This document shows, one piece after another, positions 50,838 through 60,374 of a stretch of 64,000 nucleotides of DNA. Location of the stretch: the NCBI RefSeq assembly GCF_004354365.1, contig NZ_SJCY01000003.1:423191-487190 (forward strand), written 5' to 3'. Each line of letters begins with the position of its first letter. Within the stretch, counting starts at the first letter, position 1. The stretch is from Pedobacter changchengzhani (lineage in GTDB: Bacteria; Bacteroidota; Bacteroidia; Sphingobacteriales; Sphingobacteriaceae). Made by a program: the position numbers and the translations under genes. The notes beneath the pieces were generated by a model. That model was not told where the DNA came from, did not search any database, and was given only the letters and a program-made list of their open reading frames with translations.

Positions 50838-52250
50838 ATGGAAATTATACACGTAAGCGCCGAATGTTATCCAGTTGCTAAAGTTGGCGGTTTAGCTGAT
50901 GTAGTTGGCGCATTACCAAAATATCAAAATAGATTAGGCCATTTTGCCAAAGTTGTTGTTCCCGCCTACGATACTAAGTTTGTTAGAGAAAGTGATTTCG
51001 AAGTTACTTACGATGCTTGGTCTCAATATGGTAATAACAGCTTTCAATTTAGGGTTTTAAAAGAAAAAACCAATAAACTTGGCTTTGATTTATACATCGT
51101 ACACATTCAAGGCTTAACAGATCGGCCAAATGTTTACGGTTATGATGATGATACGGAAAGATTTATCGCTTTTCAAATTGCCACTTTAGATTGGATTGCA
51201 CAGTGGGAACACAGGCCAGATGTAATTCACTGTCACGATCATCATACAGGATTAATTCCTTTTATGATGAAAAATTCGATAAAATATCAGCACTTAAGCA
51301 ATGTTCCGAGCATATTAACGATTCATAATGCGCAATACCAAGGTCAGTTTGGTTGGGATAAATTGTATTATTTGCCAGCATTCGATTTGTGGAAAGCAGG
51401 TTTGTTGGAGTGGGATAAAGATATTAATCCATTAGCATCGGCTATAAAATGTGCGTGGCGCGTAACCACAGTTTCGCCAAGTTATTTGGATGAGATGATG
51501 AACAACGCCCGTGGCTTAGAAAGTTTATTACGGCAGGAAAGATGGAAATGTAGTGGCATTTTAAATGGTATTGATACCGAAGTCTGGAACCCAGAAACGG
51601 ACCCGATGTTGGGTACGAATTTCAACTTAAAAACAGTAGAAAAAGGTAAGCAGGAAAACAAAAACGACATTTGTAATGTTTTTGGTCTAGATGCTTCAAA
51701 ACCATTGTTTGCTTTTATTGGCAGGTTGGTTGATGAGAAAGGCGCAGATTTATTACCTGATATTTTCTACAGTTCTTTATACAAACACGGAAAAGATATT
51801 GGAATTCTCGTTTTGGGATCGGGCGATGGATGGGTAGAAGGAAGATTGAATCAAATAAAAGATAGTTACAAAGGAAATTACAATGTATATATAGGTTACA
51901 ACGAGGCATTGTCTCATCAAATATACGCAGGAGCTGATTTTTTACTAATGCCATCGAGAGTAGAACCATGTGGTCTAAACCAATTATATTCGCTCCGGTA
52001 CGGCACAGTACCAATTGTGAGAAGAATTGGTGGTTTAAAAGATACTGTGATAGACATTGGCGATGATGGTTTCGGCATTTGCCACGACCAAACCAATGTT
52101 TGGGATGTAACACATGCAATTGATCGCGGACTTCAATTGTTTAATGATAAAAAGAAATTTAAAGCTACCCGTAAAACCATAATGAAAATTGATCATTCAT
52201 GGGATAAGGCTGCTAATAATTATATAGAGCTATACCAAATATTAAAATAA
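50838..52250 (+). CDS. glgA: Glycogen/starch synthase (GT5)
   Basis: 470 residues. The ADP-glucose-binding K15 lies in AKVGGLADVVGALP; DVIHCHDHHTGLIPF, NGIDTEVWNP, FIGRLVDEKG and the C-terminal SRVEPCGLNQLYSLRYGTVPIVRRIGGL are GlgA landmarks. It elongates alpha-1,4-glucan from ADP-glucose in the cytosol. Eight bases separate it from glgC, so the two are an operon. No branching enzyme or phosphorylase is in the window. Confidence 0.95.
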   Translation: MEIIHVSAECYPVAKVGGLADVVGALPKYQNRLGHFAKVVVPAYDTKFVRESDFEVTYDAWSQYGNNSFQFRVLKEKTNKLGFDLYIVHIQGLTDRPNVYGYDDDTERFIAFQIATLDWIAQWEHRPDVIHCHDHHTGLIPFMMKNSIKYQHLSNVPSILTIHNAQYQGQFGWDKLYYLPAFDLWKAGLLEWDKDINPLASAIKCAWRVTTVSPSYLDEMMNNARGLESLLRQERWKCSGILNGIDTEVWNPETDPMLGTNFNLKTVEKGKQENKNDICNVFGLDASKPLFAFIGRLVDEKGADLLPDIFYSSLYKHGKDIGILVLGSGDGWVEGRLNQIKDSYKGNYNVYIGYNEALSHQIYAGADFLLMPSRVEPCGLNQLYSLRYGTVPIVRRIGGLKDTVIDIGDDGFGICHDQTNVWDVTHAIDRGLQLFNDKKKFKATRKTIMKIDHSWDKAANNYIELYQILK

Positions 52251-52258
52251 TTGTAAAC

Positions 52259-53527
52259 ATGACAGATAAAGTTTTAGGCGTAATTCTTGGCGGTGGTCAA
52301 GGATCCAGATTATCTCCACTAACACAAACCAGATCAAAACCTGCAGTGCCAATTGCTGGAAAATACAGGTTGGTAGATATTCCAATTTCAAATTGTATTA
52401 ATTCTGGCATTCATCGCATGTTCGTTTTAACGCAGTTCAATTCGGCTTCTTTAAACACACACATTAAAAATACTTATCATTTTAGCCATTTTAGTAAGGC
52501 ATTTGTCGATATTTTAGCCGCAGAACAAACTCCAGATAACCCTACTTGGTTTCAAGGCACAGCCGATGCAGTAAGGCAATGTTTACCTTATATTGTTGCA
52601 CACGAAACGGAATATATTCTTATTCTTTCTGGCGATCAGTTGTATCAAATGGATTTTGCCGACATGGTAAAAAATCACTTAGATTCTGGTGCCGAAGTAA
52701 CCATTGCTACAATACCAGTAACCGCAAAAGATGCTACAGATTTTGGTATTTTAAAAACAAACGACGAAAATGTTATTACCTCGTTTACTGAAAAACCTAA
52801 AACTGGGTTGGAGGATTGGATTTCGGATACCGGCCCAGTTATGCAGGCCGAAGGAAGAGAGTTTTTAGCTTCGATGGGAATATATCTTTTTAATAAGCAA
52901 TATTTAATCGATATTTTAAGCAACAACCCAACTGAAAAAGATTTCGGTAAAGATATTTTGCCACGAGCGATCAACAATAGCAAAGTTTTGAGCCACCAGT
53001 ACGAAGGTTATTGGACCGATATTGGTACTATTTCATCTTTCTTTGAAGCAAATTTGGGCTTAACAGACGAAATTCCGAAATTTGATTTATTCGATAATGC
53101 CCATGCAATTTTTACTAGGGCAAGAATGTTGCCACCTTCTAAAATATCGGGAACTACTTTAATTAAGGCAGTAATAGCCGAAGGTTGTATTATTAACGCC
53201 AATAAAATAGAACACGCGGTTTTGGGTATTCGAGCTCGTATTGGAAAAGATACCGTAATTCAAAACTGCTATGTTATGGGTAGCGATCGCTACCAAAGGT
53301 TAGAAGAAATTGAAGAAGAAACCAATGCTGGTAAACCGCTTATAGGTATTGGCGACAGATGTTTTATCAATAATGCTATTCTTGATAAAAACTGTAGAAT
53401 TGGTAACGATGTAAAAATTAATGGTGGTGATCATTTAGCGGATGGAGATTTCGAACTGTACGCTGTTAAAGATGGTATTGTAGTTGTTAAAAAAGCCGCA
53501 ATTTTACCTGCCGGAATGGAAATATAG
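52259..53527 (+). CDS. glgC: Glucose-1-phosphate adenylyltransferase
   Basis: 422 residues. N-terminal nucleotidyltransferase with GGGQGSRLSPLTQTRSKPAV, LSGDQLYQMDF (Mg Asp) and FTEKP; the C-terminal left-handed beta-helix ends with NNAILDKNCRIGNDVKI. It makes ADP-glucose for the adjacent GlgA and is the usual control point of glycogen synthesis. A terminator follows at 53548. Confidence 0.96.
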   Translation: MTDKVLGVILGGGQGSRLSPLTQTRSKPAVPIAGKYRLVDIPISNCINSGIHRMFVLTQFNSASLNTHIKNTYHFSHFSKAFVDILAAEQTPDNPTWFQGTADAVRQCLPYIVAHETEYILILSGDQLYQMDFADMVKNHLDSGAEVTIATIPVTAKDATDFGILKTNDENVITSFTEKPKTGLEDWISDTGPVMQAEGREFLASMGIYLFNKQYLIDILSNNPTEKDFGKDILPRAINNSKVLSHQYEGYWTDIGTISSFFEANLGLTDEIPKFDLFDNAHAIFTRARMLPPSKISGTTLIKAVIAEGCIINANKIEHAVLGIRARIGKDTVIQNCYVMGSDRYQRLEEIEEETNAGKPLIGIGDRCFINNAILDKNCRIGNDVKINGGDHLADGDFELYAVKDGIVVVKKAAILPAGMEI

Positions 53528-53547
53528 TTCATCAAAATAATAAGTTT

Positions 53548-53582
53548 AAAGCCCGAAGCATATTGCACTTCGGGCTTTTTTT
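53548..53582 (+). terminator. Terminator of the glgAC operon
   Basis: AAAGCCCGAAG pairs with CTTCGGGCTTT around a 9-base loop and ends in a run of Ts. Confidence 0.9.
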
Positions 53583-53698
53583 ATAAGCTGTAATTTAAAT
53601 TTTTAAAGATTTAATAGAACAGTTTTTTACTGTAGGTAGATTAATCGGAACATTTCTTTGTGTAATTTGTTTAAAAAGTACACAATACAAAATTGCTC

Positions 53699-55495
53699 AT
53701 GACAGATAAAAAACACCTCTATAAAACTGGAATAATTGGAAACTGTGCTTTCATTGCACACGTTAACCTCAATACTGATATTTCTTGGCTTTGTTGGCCA
53801 AGGTTTGATAGCTCTTTCGTTTTCGGAAGTTTATTAGATAAAACGAGAGGAGGGGAGTTTACCATAAAACCCGAAGGTGACTTTACAACAAATCAATATT
53901 ATATCGAAAATACCAATGTTTTGCGAACAGAGATAACAGCTGATGATGGCACTTACCGAATCACGGATTATGCGCCTCGATTCCACATGAACGAGCGGTA
54001 TTTTAAACCTTTAATGCTTATCCGTAAAATAGAGCCCTTAGTTGGCAGTCCTCGTATTAAAATAAAATGCGAGCCGGTTTATAATTATGGTAAAGATAAA
54101 ATGAACCTCAATCTTGGTAGTAACCACATTCACTTTTCTGGTGCCAACCAAGATATGCGTTTATCAACAGATGTATCTTTAAACTACATTATCGATGAGA
54201 AATCGTTTGTACTGAATGAGCCAAAATATATCATACTAACTTGGGGGTATGAATTGGATGCCCCAATTGTGAGCACTGCAGAAAATTTTCTTCGAGAAAC
54301 CATCGCTTATTGGCGTTTATGGATTAAGCATTCTTCCATTGCGAGTTTCCATCAAAGTTTGGTTATCCGCTCCGCTCTCGTTTTAAAAATACATCAATAC
54401 GAAGATACAGGCGCATTTATTGCGAGTAGCACAATGGCATTACCCGAATCGCCAGGCAGCACCAGAAACTGGGATTACAGATATTGTTGGTTAAGAGATT
54501 CTTATTACGTACTTACATCGTTAAACCATATTGGGCATTTCGAAGAGATGGAAAAGTATTTCAATTATCTTTCGGATATTACTCAAAGGGAAGATATCAG
54601 GTACCAACCTTTATATAGTATTACAGGGGAAAGAAAAATTACCGAAGAAATTTTAGATAATTTGGATGGCTATATGGGCGAAAAACCCGTACGACTTGGT
54701 AACCAAGCGTATGAGCATATTCAAAATGATATTAACGGTCAAGTGTTGATTTCCATGTTACCTTTATATACAGATCAAAGGTTTGTTTTTTCTGAAAGAA
54801 GTGATTCGATTAGTTGGATTGAAAACGTTTTGAGTAAAATAGAACATTCTATTGATGAGAAAGATGCTGGTATTTGGGAGTTTAGAAATATTGCTAATGT
54901 GCACTGTTACAGTAACCTATTTCAATGGGCAGGCGCACATGCTGCTTTAAAAATGGCTCGAAAAATTGAAAATAAAAATTTTGAAGCTAGAGCTTTAATT
55001 CTAATTGATAAAGCAGCAGCACATATAGAAGCTTGTTACGATCCCGAAAGAAAAGCCTACAATACCGGTGTTGATGTGCCATATTTGGATGCAAGTACTT
55101 TGCAGTTGATTATTATGAACTATTTAGATCCAAATTCTGATCGCGCAAAAGACCATTTAAAGGCATTAGAAGCCGAATTGAAAACCGAGGATGGTTTGTT
55201 CTACCGCTACTTACATGCGGATGATTTTGGGAAACCAAAAACGACTTTTCTAATCTGTGCCTTTTGGTATGTAGAAGCATTGGCTTGCGTTGGCAGAATT
55301 GATGATGCCATAAAAGAATTTGAAAACATCATTCCGTATTGCAACCATTTAATGCTTTTTAGTGAAGATGTTGATGCGAAAACGGGAAGTCAATGGGGTA
55401 ATTTTCCTCAGGCTTACAGTCATGTTGGCTTAATGAATGCAGCATATCGAATAGCGACCAAATTGGATAAACCTATATTTTTTAATGATTTGTAA
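53699..55495 (+). CDS. Glycoside hydrolase family 15 (glucoamylase or trehalase)
   Basis: 598 residues from ATG 53699 (a TTG two codons earlier is less likely). The N-terminal beta-sandwich (IGNCAFIAHVNLNTDISWLCWPRFDS) and the alpha/alpha-barrel (STMALPESPGSTRNWDYRYCWLRDS) match GH15. No signal peptide, so cytosolic. It may release glucose from glycogen-derived glucans or split trehalose; the convergent trehalose synthesis gene makes either plausible. A bidirectional terminator follows. Confidence 0.9.
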   Translation: MTDKKHLYKTGIIGNCAFIAHVNLNTDISWLCWPRFDSSFVFGSLLDKTRGGEFTIKPEGDFTTNQYYIENTNVLRTEITADDGTYRITDYAPRFHMNERYFKPLMLIRKIEPLVGSPRIKIKCEPVYNYGKDKMNLNLGSNHIHFSGANQDMRLSTDVSLNYIIDEKSFVLNEPKYIILTWGYELDAPIVSTAENFLRETIAYWRLWIKHSSIASFHQSLVIRSALVLKIHQYEDTGAFIASSTMALPESPGSTRNWDYRYCWLRDSYYVLTSLNHIGHFEEMEKYFNYLSDITQREDIRYQPLYSITGERKITEEILDNLDGYMGEKPVRLGNQAYEHIQNDINGQVLISMLPLYTDQRFVFSERSDSISWIENVLSKIEHSIDEKDAGIWEFRNIANVHCYSNLFQWAGAHAALKMARKIENKNFEARALILIDKAAAHIEACYDPERKAYNTGVDVPYLDASTLQLIIMNYLDPNSDRAKDHLKALEAELKTEDGLFYRYLHADDFGKPKTTFLICAFWYVEALACVGRIDDAIKEFENIIPYCNHLMLFSEDVDAKTGSQWGNFPQAYSHVGLMNAAYRIATKLDKPIFFNDL

Positions 55496-55500
55496 CACAA

Positions 55501-55534
55501 AAAAAAGCTCCTGATTTTCATCAGGAGCTTTTTT
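55501..55534. terminator. Bidirectional terminator
   Basis: AAAAAGCTCCTGAT and ATCAGGAGCTTTTT form a 14-bp stem with a 4-base loop and A/T-runs at both feet, serving the convergent GH15 and trehalose genes. Confidence 0.9.
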
Positions 55535-55549
55535 GTATTTGCTTTTTAA

Positions 55550-57733
55550 CTAGGCTTTACCTGCTACAGTAAACGAAGCCAACATTTTCCTCACTTCAAT
55601 ATAATCGTTTAAATAATACTTCGCTTCAGAAATATTATTACCCACCTTAATGGTTATTGCATGTTCATCCAATGCTCTAAAAATATCTTCGTCGGTATGG
55701 TCATCGCCAATGGCGAAAATAAAATCAGCATGTTTATCGTGTAACCAATTTAACGCTGCTTTTCCTTTATTAACTTCTATGTTTTTAAACTCAATAACCT
55801 TATTACCGGGCATTAACTGTAATCCTTTATCGGTAGCCAAAACTTTAAGGTTACTTGCAATTTCATTCGCTCTAAGTTCGCCCAATCCTTCATCCGCTTT
55901 GCGGTAATGCCAAACTAACGAGTAGCTTTTTTCTTCGATAAATGAACCTGGTGTTCTATCAGTATAACCTACAAGTAATGCTTTAATTTCTTGTTTCCAT
56001 TGGTCGGTTAATAATGGCAAACTGGCCCATTCTCCATCTTGATTTTTTTTCCACGCACCGTGTTCGGCTATCATATCAACTTTTAAGTGACCAAACCATT
56101 TTTCTAATGTTTCGTGTTTTCTGCCACTAATAATTACAATTTTATTTCGCTCATCAGCAGTTAAATCGGTTAATAAGGTGTACAGTTCCTCATCGGGCGA
56201 TGCGTCATCAATATCGCCGGCAAAGCCAACTAGCGTTCCGTCGTAGTCTAAAAATAAAATTCTACTTTCTGCGCTCGCATATTTCTTTAAAATTAAATCT
56301 TTGGTTTCGCTAACGGCGTAATTTGTTAGCAATGAGTTTTGAAATTCTTTCACTTCGTTTAGTTTTGTCATAAAATTATTTACCCAATGTTTTACATTAA
56401 ATTTTTGTACAATATCACGCATGGCGATCATTCGTATATTTTGTTCGTTAATTGGCATCGTAAAAGCCTGTACAATTGCATCCTTTATATCGCCAATATT
56501 GTTTGGGTTAACAATTATTGCGTCGGCCAGTTCTTTTGATGCGCCGGCCATTTCGCTTAAAATTAAAACACCATCATTGTTGTTTCTAGTTGCAACGTAC
56601 TCTTTACTTACTAAGTTCATACCATCGCGCATTGGTGTAACTAAGCAAACATCGGCGGTAGAATAGAATGCAGAGAGTACCTCAATTGGAAATGAACGGT
56701 AGAAATAATTAATCGGGTTCCAATCTACATGCCTGTATTTAGCGTTGATATTGCCAACAAGTTGATCTATTTTTTCTCGTAATTCTGCATATTGTGGTAC
56801 CAAATCTCTAGATGGAACCACAACCATATACAAAGTTACTTTGCCTAAATACTCTGGATTTGTGGTTAATAAAAGATCGAAAGCCCTAAGTCTTTCTACA
56901 ATTCCTTTGCTGTAATCAAGGCGATCAATCGATAAAATAGTTCTTAAATTATTTCTTCTGTTGATGTTAAAATCGTCAACTTCTTTTTTTACAGATGCTG
57001 ATTTTGCAAGCTCAGAAAATTTTTCAAAGTCAATTCCCATCGGGAAAGGTTCTATCACAATTTGTCGTTCTTTGTTTAGAATTACATTTGATGACGAAGT
57101 AACTGGTAATAACCGTGTTGCAGTGCTTATAAAATGCCTTACATCATCATGCGTATGAAAACCGATTAAATCAGCTCCAATTAAGCCATTTAAAAGTTCT
57201 TCCCGCCAAGGAATTAAGCGGAAAATTTCGTAAGATGGGAAAGGGATATGTTGAAAAAAGCCAATTGTGGATTTGGGTAAACTTTGATGTAAAATATTTG
57301 GTAACAACATCAGTTGGTAATCCTGTACCCAAATTTTATCGCCCTTTTGTGCGATTTTTAAAACAACATCGGCAAATTTTTGATTTACAGATTGGTAACT
57401 TTCCCAATAATTTTGGTGATAATGGGCGTAAGTAACAAAATAGTGAAAAATAGGCCATAAAGTCTCGTTAGAAAACCCTTCATAATAAAGGTTAATTTCT
57501 TCTTGAGTTAAAAAAACAGGGTATAAATTTATTTCTTGTAGCTTGTCAATAACCTCTTGTTGCCGCTCTTCAGGAATTTCCATTCCTGGCCAACCAATCC
57601 AAATAGAGTTACCTGATTTGTAAACATCGGCTAAACCAGTTGCAAGTCCGCCTTCGCTTGGGATAAAATGGTATTCATTATTTTCTTCAATAATTTTAAC
57701 TGGTAAACGGTTAGATACGATAAGAGTTTTCAT
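55550..57733 (-). CDS. Bifunctional trehalose-6-P synthase/phosphatase
   Basis: 727 residues. The N-terminal GT20 synthase (about 1-460) shows SNRLPVKI, EGGLATGLADV, WVQDYQLMLLP, GFFQHIPFPSYEIFR and LIGFHTHDDVRHF. The C-terminal HAD phosphatase starts with FLDYDGTLVGF (nucleophile Asp and the DxDGT motif), with IISGRK and GDDHTDEDIF. It makes trehalose from UDP-glucose and glucose-6-P, for osmotic or desiccation protection or as a carbon store. Convergent with GH15. Confidence 0.95.
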   Translation of the reverse strand: MKTLIVSNRLPVKIIEENNEYHFIPSEGGLATGLADVYKSGNSIWIGWPGMEIPEERQQEVIDKLQEINLYPVFLTQEEINLYYEGFSNETLWPIFHYFVTYAHYHQNYWESYQSVNQKFADVVLKIAQKGDKIWVQDYQLMLLPNILHQSLPKSTIGFFQHIPFPSYEIFRLIPWREELLNGLIGADLIGFHTHDDVRHFISTATRLLPVTSSSNVILNKERQIVIEPFPMGIDFEKFSELAKSASVKKEVDDFNINRRNNLRTILSIDRLDYSKGIVERLRAFDLLLTTNPEYLGKVTLYMVVVPSRDLVPQYAELREKIDQLVGNINAKYRHVDWNPINYFYRSFPIEVLSAFYSTADVCLVTPMRDGMNLVSKEYVATRNNNDGVLILSEMAGASKELADAIIVNPNNIGDIKDAIVQAFTMPINEQNIRMIAMRDIVQKFNVKHWVNNFMTKLNEVKEFQNSLLTNYAVSETKDLILKKYASAESRILFLDYDGTLVGFAGDIDDASPDEELYTLLTDLTADERNKIVIISGRKHETLEKWFGHLKVDMIAEHGAWKKNQDGEWASLPLLTDQWKQEIKALLVGYTDRTPGSFIEEKSYSLVWHYRKADEGLGELRANEIASNLKVLATDKGLQLMPGNKVIEFKNIEVNKGKAALNWLHDKHADFIFAIGDDHTDEDIFRALDEHAITIKVGNNISEAKYYLNDYIEVRKMLASFTVAGKA

Positions 57734-57866
57734 GAATTTGTTTGGAGATATACAATATAACTACGCTCACATTCCTAAATTGTTTTAATTTTTTTGGATG
57801 TAAGAACCAGTTCGCCCTAAAAAGGCAGTGAATTTAGCCTAATATAAGCTTTTAAAAATAACCACT

Positions 57867-57874
57867 TATATTTG
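57867..57874 (+). promoter_or_regulatory. TAnnTTTG promoter of the BtuF-like gene
   Basis: TATATTTG is a perfect -7 element ending 4 bases before the ATG at 57879, the same spacing as at 25749. A leaderless or nearly leaderless transcript is predicted. Confidence 0.6.
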
Positions 57875-57878
57875 GCCT

Positions 57879-58679
57879 ATGCAAAGATCATTTACAGACC
57901 AACTGGGTAGAGAAATAGCAATTAATTATCCACCTAAAAGGATAATTTCTTTAGTACCCTCGCAAACAGAATTGTTGTTCGATTTGGGGTTGGATTTGGA
58001 AATTGTCGGCATTACAAAATTTTGCATCCACCCGATTGATAAATTTGCAAGTAGAACGAAAATTGGAGGTACGAAAAAACTAGATTTAGATACAATTCGC
58101 AATTTAAAACCCGATTTAATTATCGGCAATAAAGAAGAAAACTTACAAAGTGATATTGAGTTATTAATGGAAGAATTTCCGGTTTGGATAAGCGATATCA
58201 ATAATTTGGAAGAGGCTATGCTTACCATAAATGAAATTGGCACTTTGGTAAACCGAGCTCCAGAAGCCAGTTATTTAAACCATTTAATTGATGCGGGGTT
58301 TAAAGATTTGCAAACTCTGGCAAAAACAGCCCTTTTCGGGGGATTGGGAGCAGCGTACTTTATATGGAGAAAACCTTATATGGTTGCCGGTCGAAATACT
58401 TTTATTGATGATATTTTGAGGAAAATTGGCTTAAATAATGTAATAGAGGAAGTTAGGTATCCCGAAGTTACGCTATCAGCATTGCAACTTATCAAACCGG
58501 ATTTTGTTTTTTTATCGTCAGAACCTTATCCATTTGCACAAAAGCATATTGAAGAAATGCAAAATGAGTTGCCGAATGCAAAAATTATACTGGTAGATGG
58601 CGAGATGTTCAGCTGGTATGGAAGCCATTTGGTTAAAGCTGTTCAATATTTTTTCGAATTTCAAAAAGAACTTTGTTAA
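57879..58679 (+). CDS. BtuF-like helical-backbone binding protein, no signal peptide
   Basis: 266 residues. The two-lobe helical-backbone metal/cobalamin receptor pattern is clear: PPKRIISLVPSQTELLFDLGL, GGTKKLDLDTIRNLKPDLIIG, YMVAGRNTFIDDILRKIGLNN and LIKPDFVFLSSEPYPF. Usually these are periplasmic receptors of corrinoid, haem or siderophore importers, but this one starts directly with MQRSFTDQLGREIA and has no signal or lipobox. No permease or ATPase gene is near. A cytosolic corrinoid- or metal-binding role is possible. Confidence 0.85.
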   Translation: MQRSFTDQLGREIAINYPPKRIISLVPSQTELLFDLGLDLEIVGITKFCIHPIDKFASRTKIGGTKKLDLDTIRNLKPDLIIGNKEENLQSDIELLMEEFPVWISDINNLEEAMLTINEIGTLVNRAPEASYLNHLIDAGFKDLQTLAKTALFGGLGAAYFIWRKPYMVAGRNTFIDDILRKIGLNNVIEEVRYPEVTLSALQLIKPDFVFLSSEPYPFAQKHIEEMQNELPNAKIILVDGEMFSWYGSHLVKAVQYFFEFQKELC

Positions 58680-58788
58680 ATAATAAGTTAGGCCATAAAA
58701 CTTACTATATTCAATTAGATACTAACATTTTACTTTACGATTGCAACTGATTTAATTGTTTTTAATTAAGCCAAACCCATTTTCTTCG

Positions 58789-58811
58789 ACAGAAAATATT
58801 TTCTGTTTTTC
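58789..58811 (+). promoter_or_regulatory. 18-bp perfect palindrome before the amylase gene
   Basis: ACAGAAAATATTTTCTGT (58789-58806) is fully self-complementary and is followed by Ts. It could be an operator for the amylase gene 55 bases downstream, or, folded with a 4-base loop, a terminator for the BtuF-like gene. Confidence 0.5.
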
Positions 58812-58860
58812 CCGAAAACAATTTTAATTTCATGATGTTTATCTGCTAAATATTTATTTA

Positions 58861-60348
58861 ATGCAGAACCAAACCCTTATCCAATTTTTCCATTGGTATT
58901 ATAACGAAGAGCAAAATTTATGGACCAAAGTTGCAAATGAAGCAAGCCATTTAAAAGAAATTGGTGTAACATCAGTTTGGCTTCCACCAGCTTATAAAGG
59001 CAGTGCCGGCGGTTATTCGGTTGGTTACGATGTGTATGATTTGTTTGATATGGGCGAGTTCGATCAAAAAGGCAGCACAAGCACAAAATATGGTTCTAAA
59101 GCCGAATATCAAAAAGCTATTGAAGCATTGCACAAGCAAGAAATTGGTGTTTTGGCCGATGTTGTTTTTAACCATAAAGCCGGAGGCGATGAATTGGAGA
59201 AAATTACGGTTAGAACGGTAGATGAAAACAATAGAACAAAATTTACTAGCGATAAATTCGAGATTGAGGCTTGGACAAAATTTACTTTTCCTGTTAGAGG
59301 CGAGCAATATTCTAATTTTATTTGGGACCATCATTGTTTTAGTGGCGTAGATTGGGCAGAAGATTTAAAGCAAACTGCAATTTATTCCATCCAAAATTTT
59401 GAAGGTGAAGGTTTTGAAGAAGTGCCGTCAACCGAGTTGGGCAATTACGATTATTTAATGTTTAACGACATTGATTTTAGAAACAACGCAGTACGAGATG
59501 AATTAAAATATTGGGGAGAATGGCTGGTTGATAATTACAAAGTTGATGGCTTTCGATTGGATGCGGTGAAACATATTAGTCCTGATTTTATTATTGATTG
59601 GATTGACCATTTAAACACAAAATACAATCGCAAATTCTTTATTGTAGCAGAAAATTGGGACATTACAACCACTGCGGAGCAAGAAGAATATATTAAAATA
59701 ACGCAAGGCCGAACACAAATTTTCGATTCGCTTTTACACCATAACTTTTATTTGGCAAGTCACGATGCAAATGGTTTCGATATGCGAACTATTTTCGATA
59801 ATACGCTTGTTCAAATTACGCCAGAGCTTGCGGTAACTTTTGTTGATAACCACGATTCGCAACCTTTGCAAGCGTTAGAAAGCTATGTAGATTTTTGGTT
59901 CAGACCTTTAGCTTACGCAATAATTCTGCTCAGAATGCAAGGCATACCATGTTTATTTTTTACTGATATTTATGGTGGAATATATGACGATAAAAACAAA
60001 CAGGGCGAAGATGAGCATATACAACTTGTACCCATAGAAGTGGTAGAGGTAATGAGTAAATTACGCGCCAGTCATGCTTATGGTTTACAACGCGAACATT
60101 TTGATCATGGTAATTGCGTTGGTTGGACACGAGAGGGCGATGATGAGCATGAAAATAGTGGCTTGGCTGTGCTCTTAAGTACGGGCGACGAAGGTTTTAA
60201 AAGCATGGAAATAGGGGAGAAATTTGCTGGAAAAACTTTTATCGATGCTTTAGGAAATAGGCAGGGCGAAGTGGTTATTGACGAAAATGGTTGGGCCGAA
60301 TTTCATTGTAATGCAGGAAGCGTTTCTGTTTGGGTATTAAATGTTTAG
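58861..60348 (+). CDS. Cytosolic alpha-amylase (GH13_5 type)
   Basis: 495 residues. Catalytic nucleophile D234 in DGFRLDAVKH, acid/base E264 in IVAENWD and D332 in FVDNHDSQP. VLADVVFNHKAGGDE is conserved region I. No signal peptide, so it acts on internal glucan such as glycogen, as with E. coli AmyA. Fits the storage-polysaccharide cluster. The stop TAG lies in GTTTAGGG. Convergent with the next gene after 26 bases. Confidence 0.93.
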   Translation: MQNQTLIQFFHWYYNEEQNLWTKVANEASHLKEIGVTSVWLPPAYKGSAGGYSVGYDVYDLFDMGEFDQKGSTSTKYGSKAEYQKAIEALHKQEIGVLADVVFNHKAGGDELEKITVRTVDENNRTKFTSDKFEIEAWTKFTFPVRGEQYSNFIWDHHCFSGVDWAEDLKQTAIYSIQNFEGEGFEEVPSTELGNYDYLMFNDIDFRNNAVRDELKYWGEWLVDNYKVDGFRLDAVKHISPDFIIDWIDHLNTKYNRKFFIVAENWDITTTAEQEEYIKITQGRTQIFDSLLHHNFYLASHDANGFDMRTIFDNTLVQITPELAVTFVDNHDSQPLQALESYVDFWFRPLAYAIILLRMQGIPCLFFTDIYGGIYDDKNKQGEDEHIQLVPIEVVEVMSKLRASHAYGLQREHFDHGNCVGWTREGDDEHENSGLAVLLSTGDEGFKSMEIGEKFAGKTFIDALGNRQGEVVIDENGWAEFHCNAGSVSVWVLNV

Positions 60349-60374
60349 GGCTTGCAGATTTGGCTTTGCAAAGT

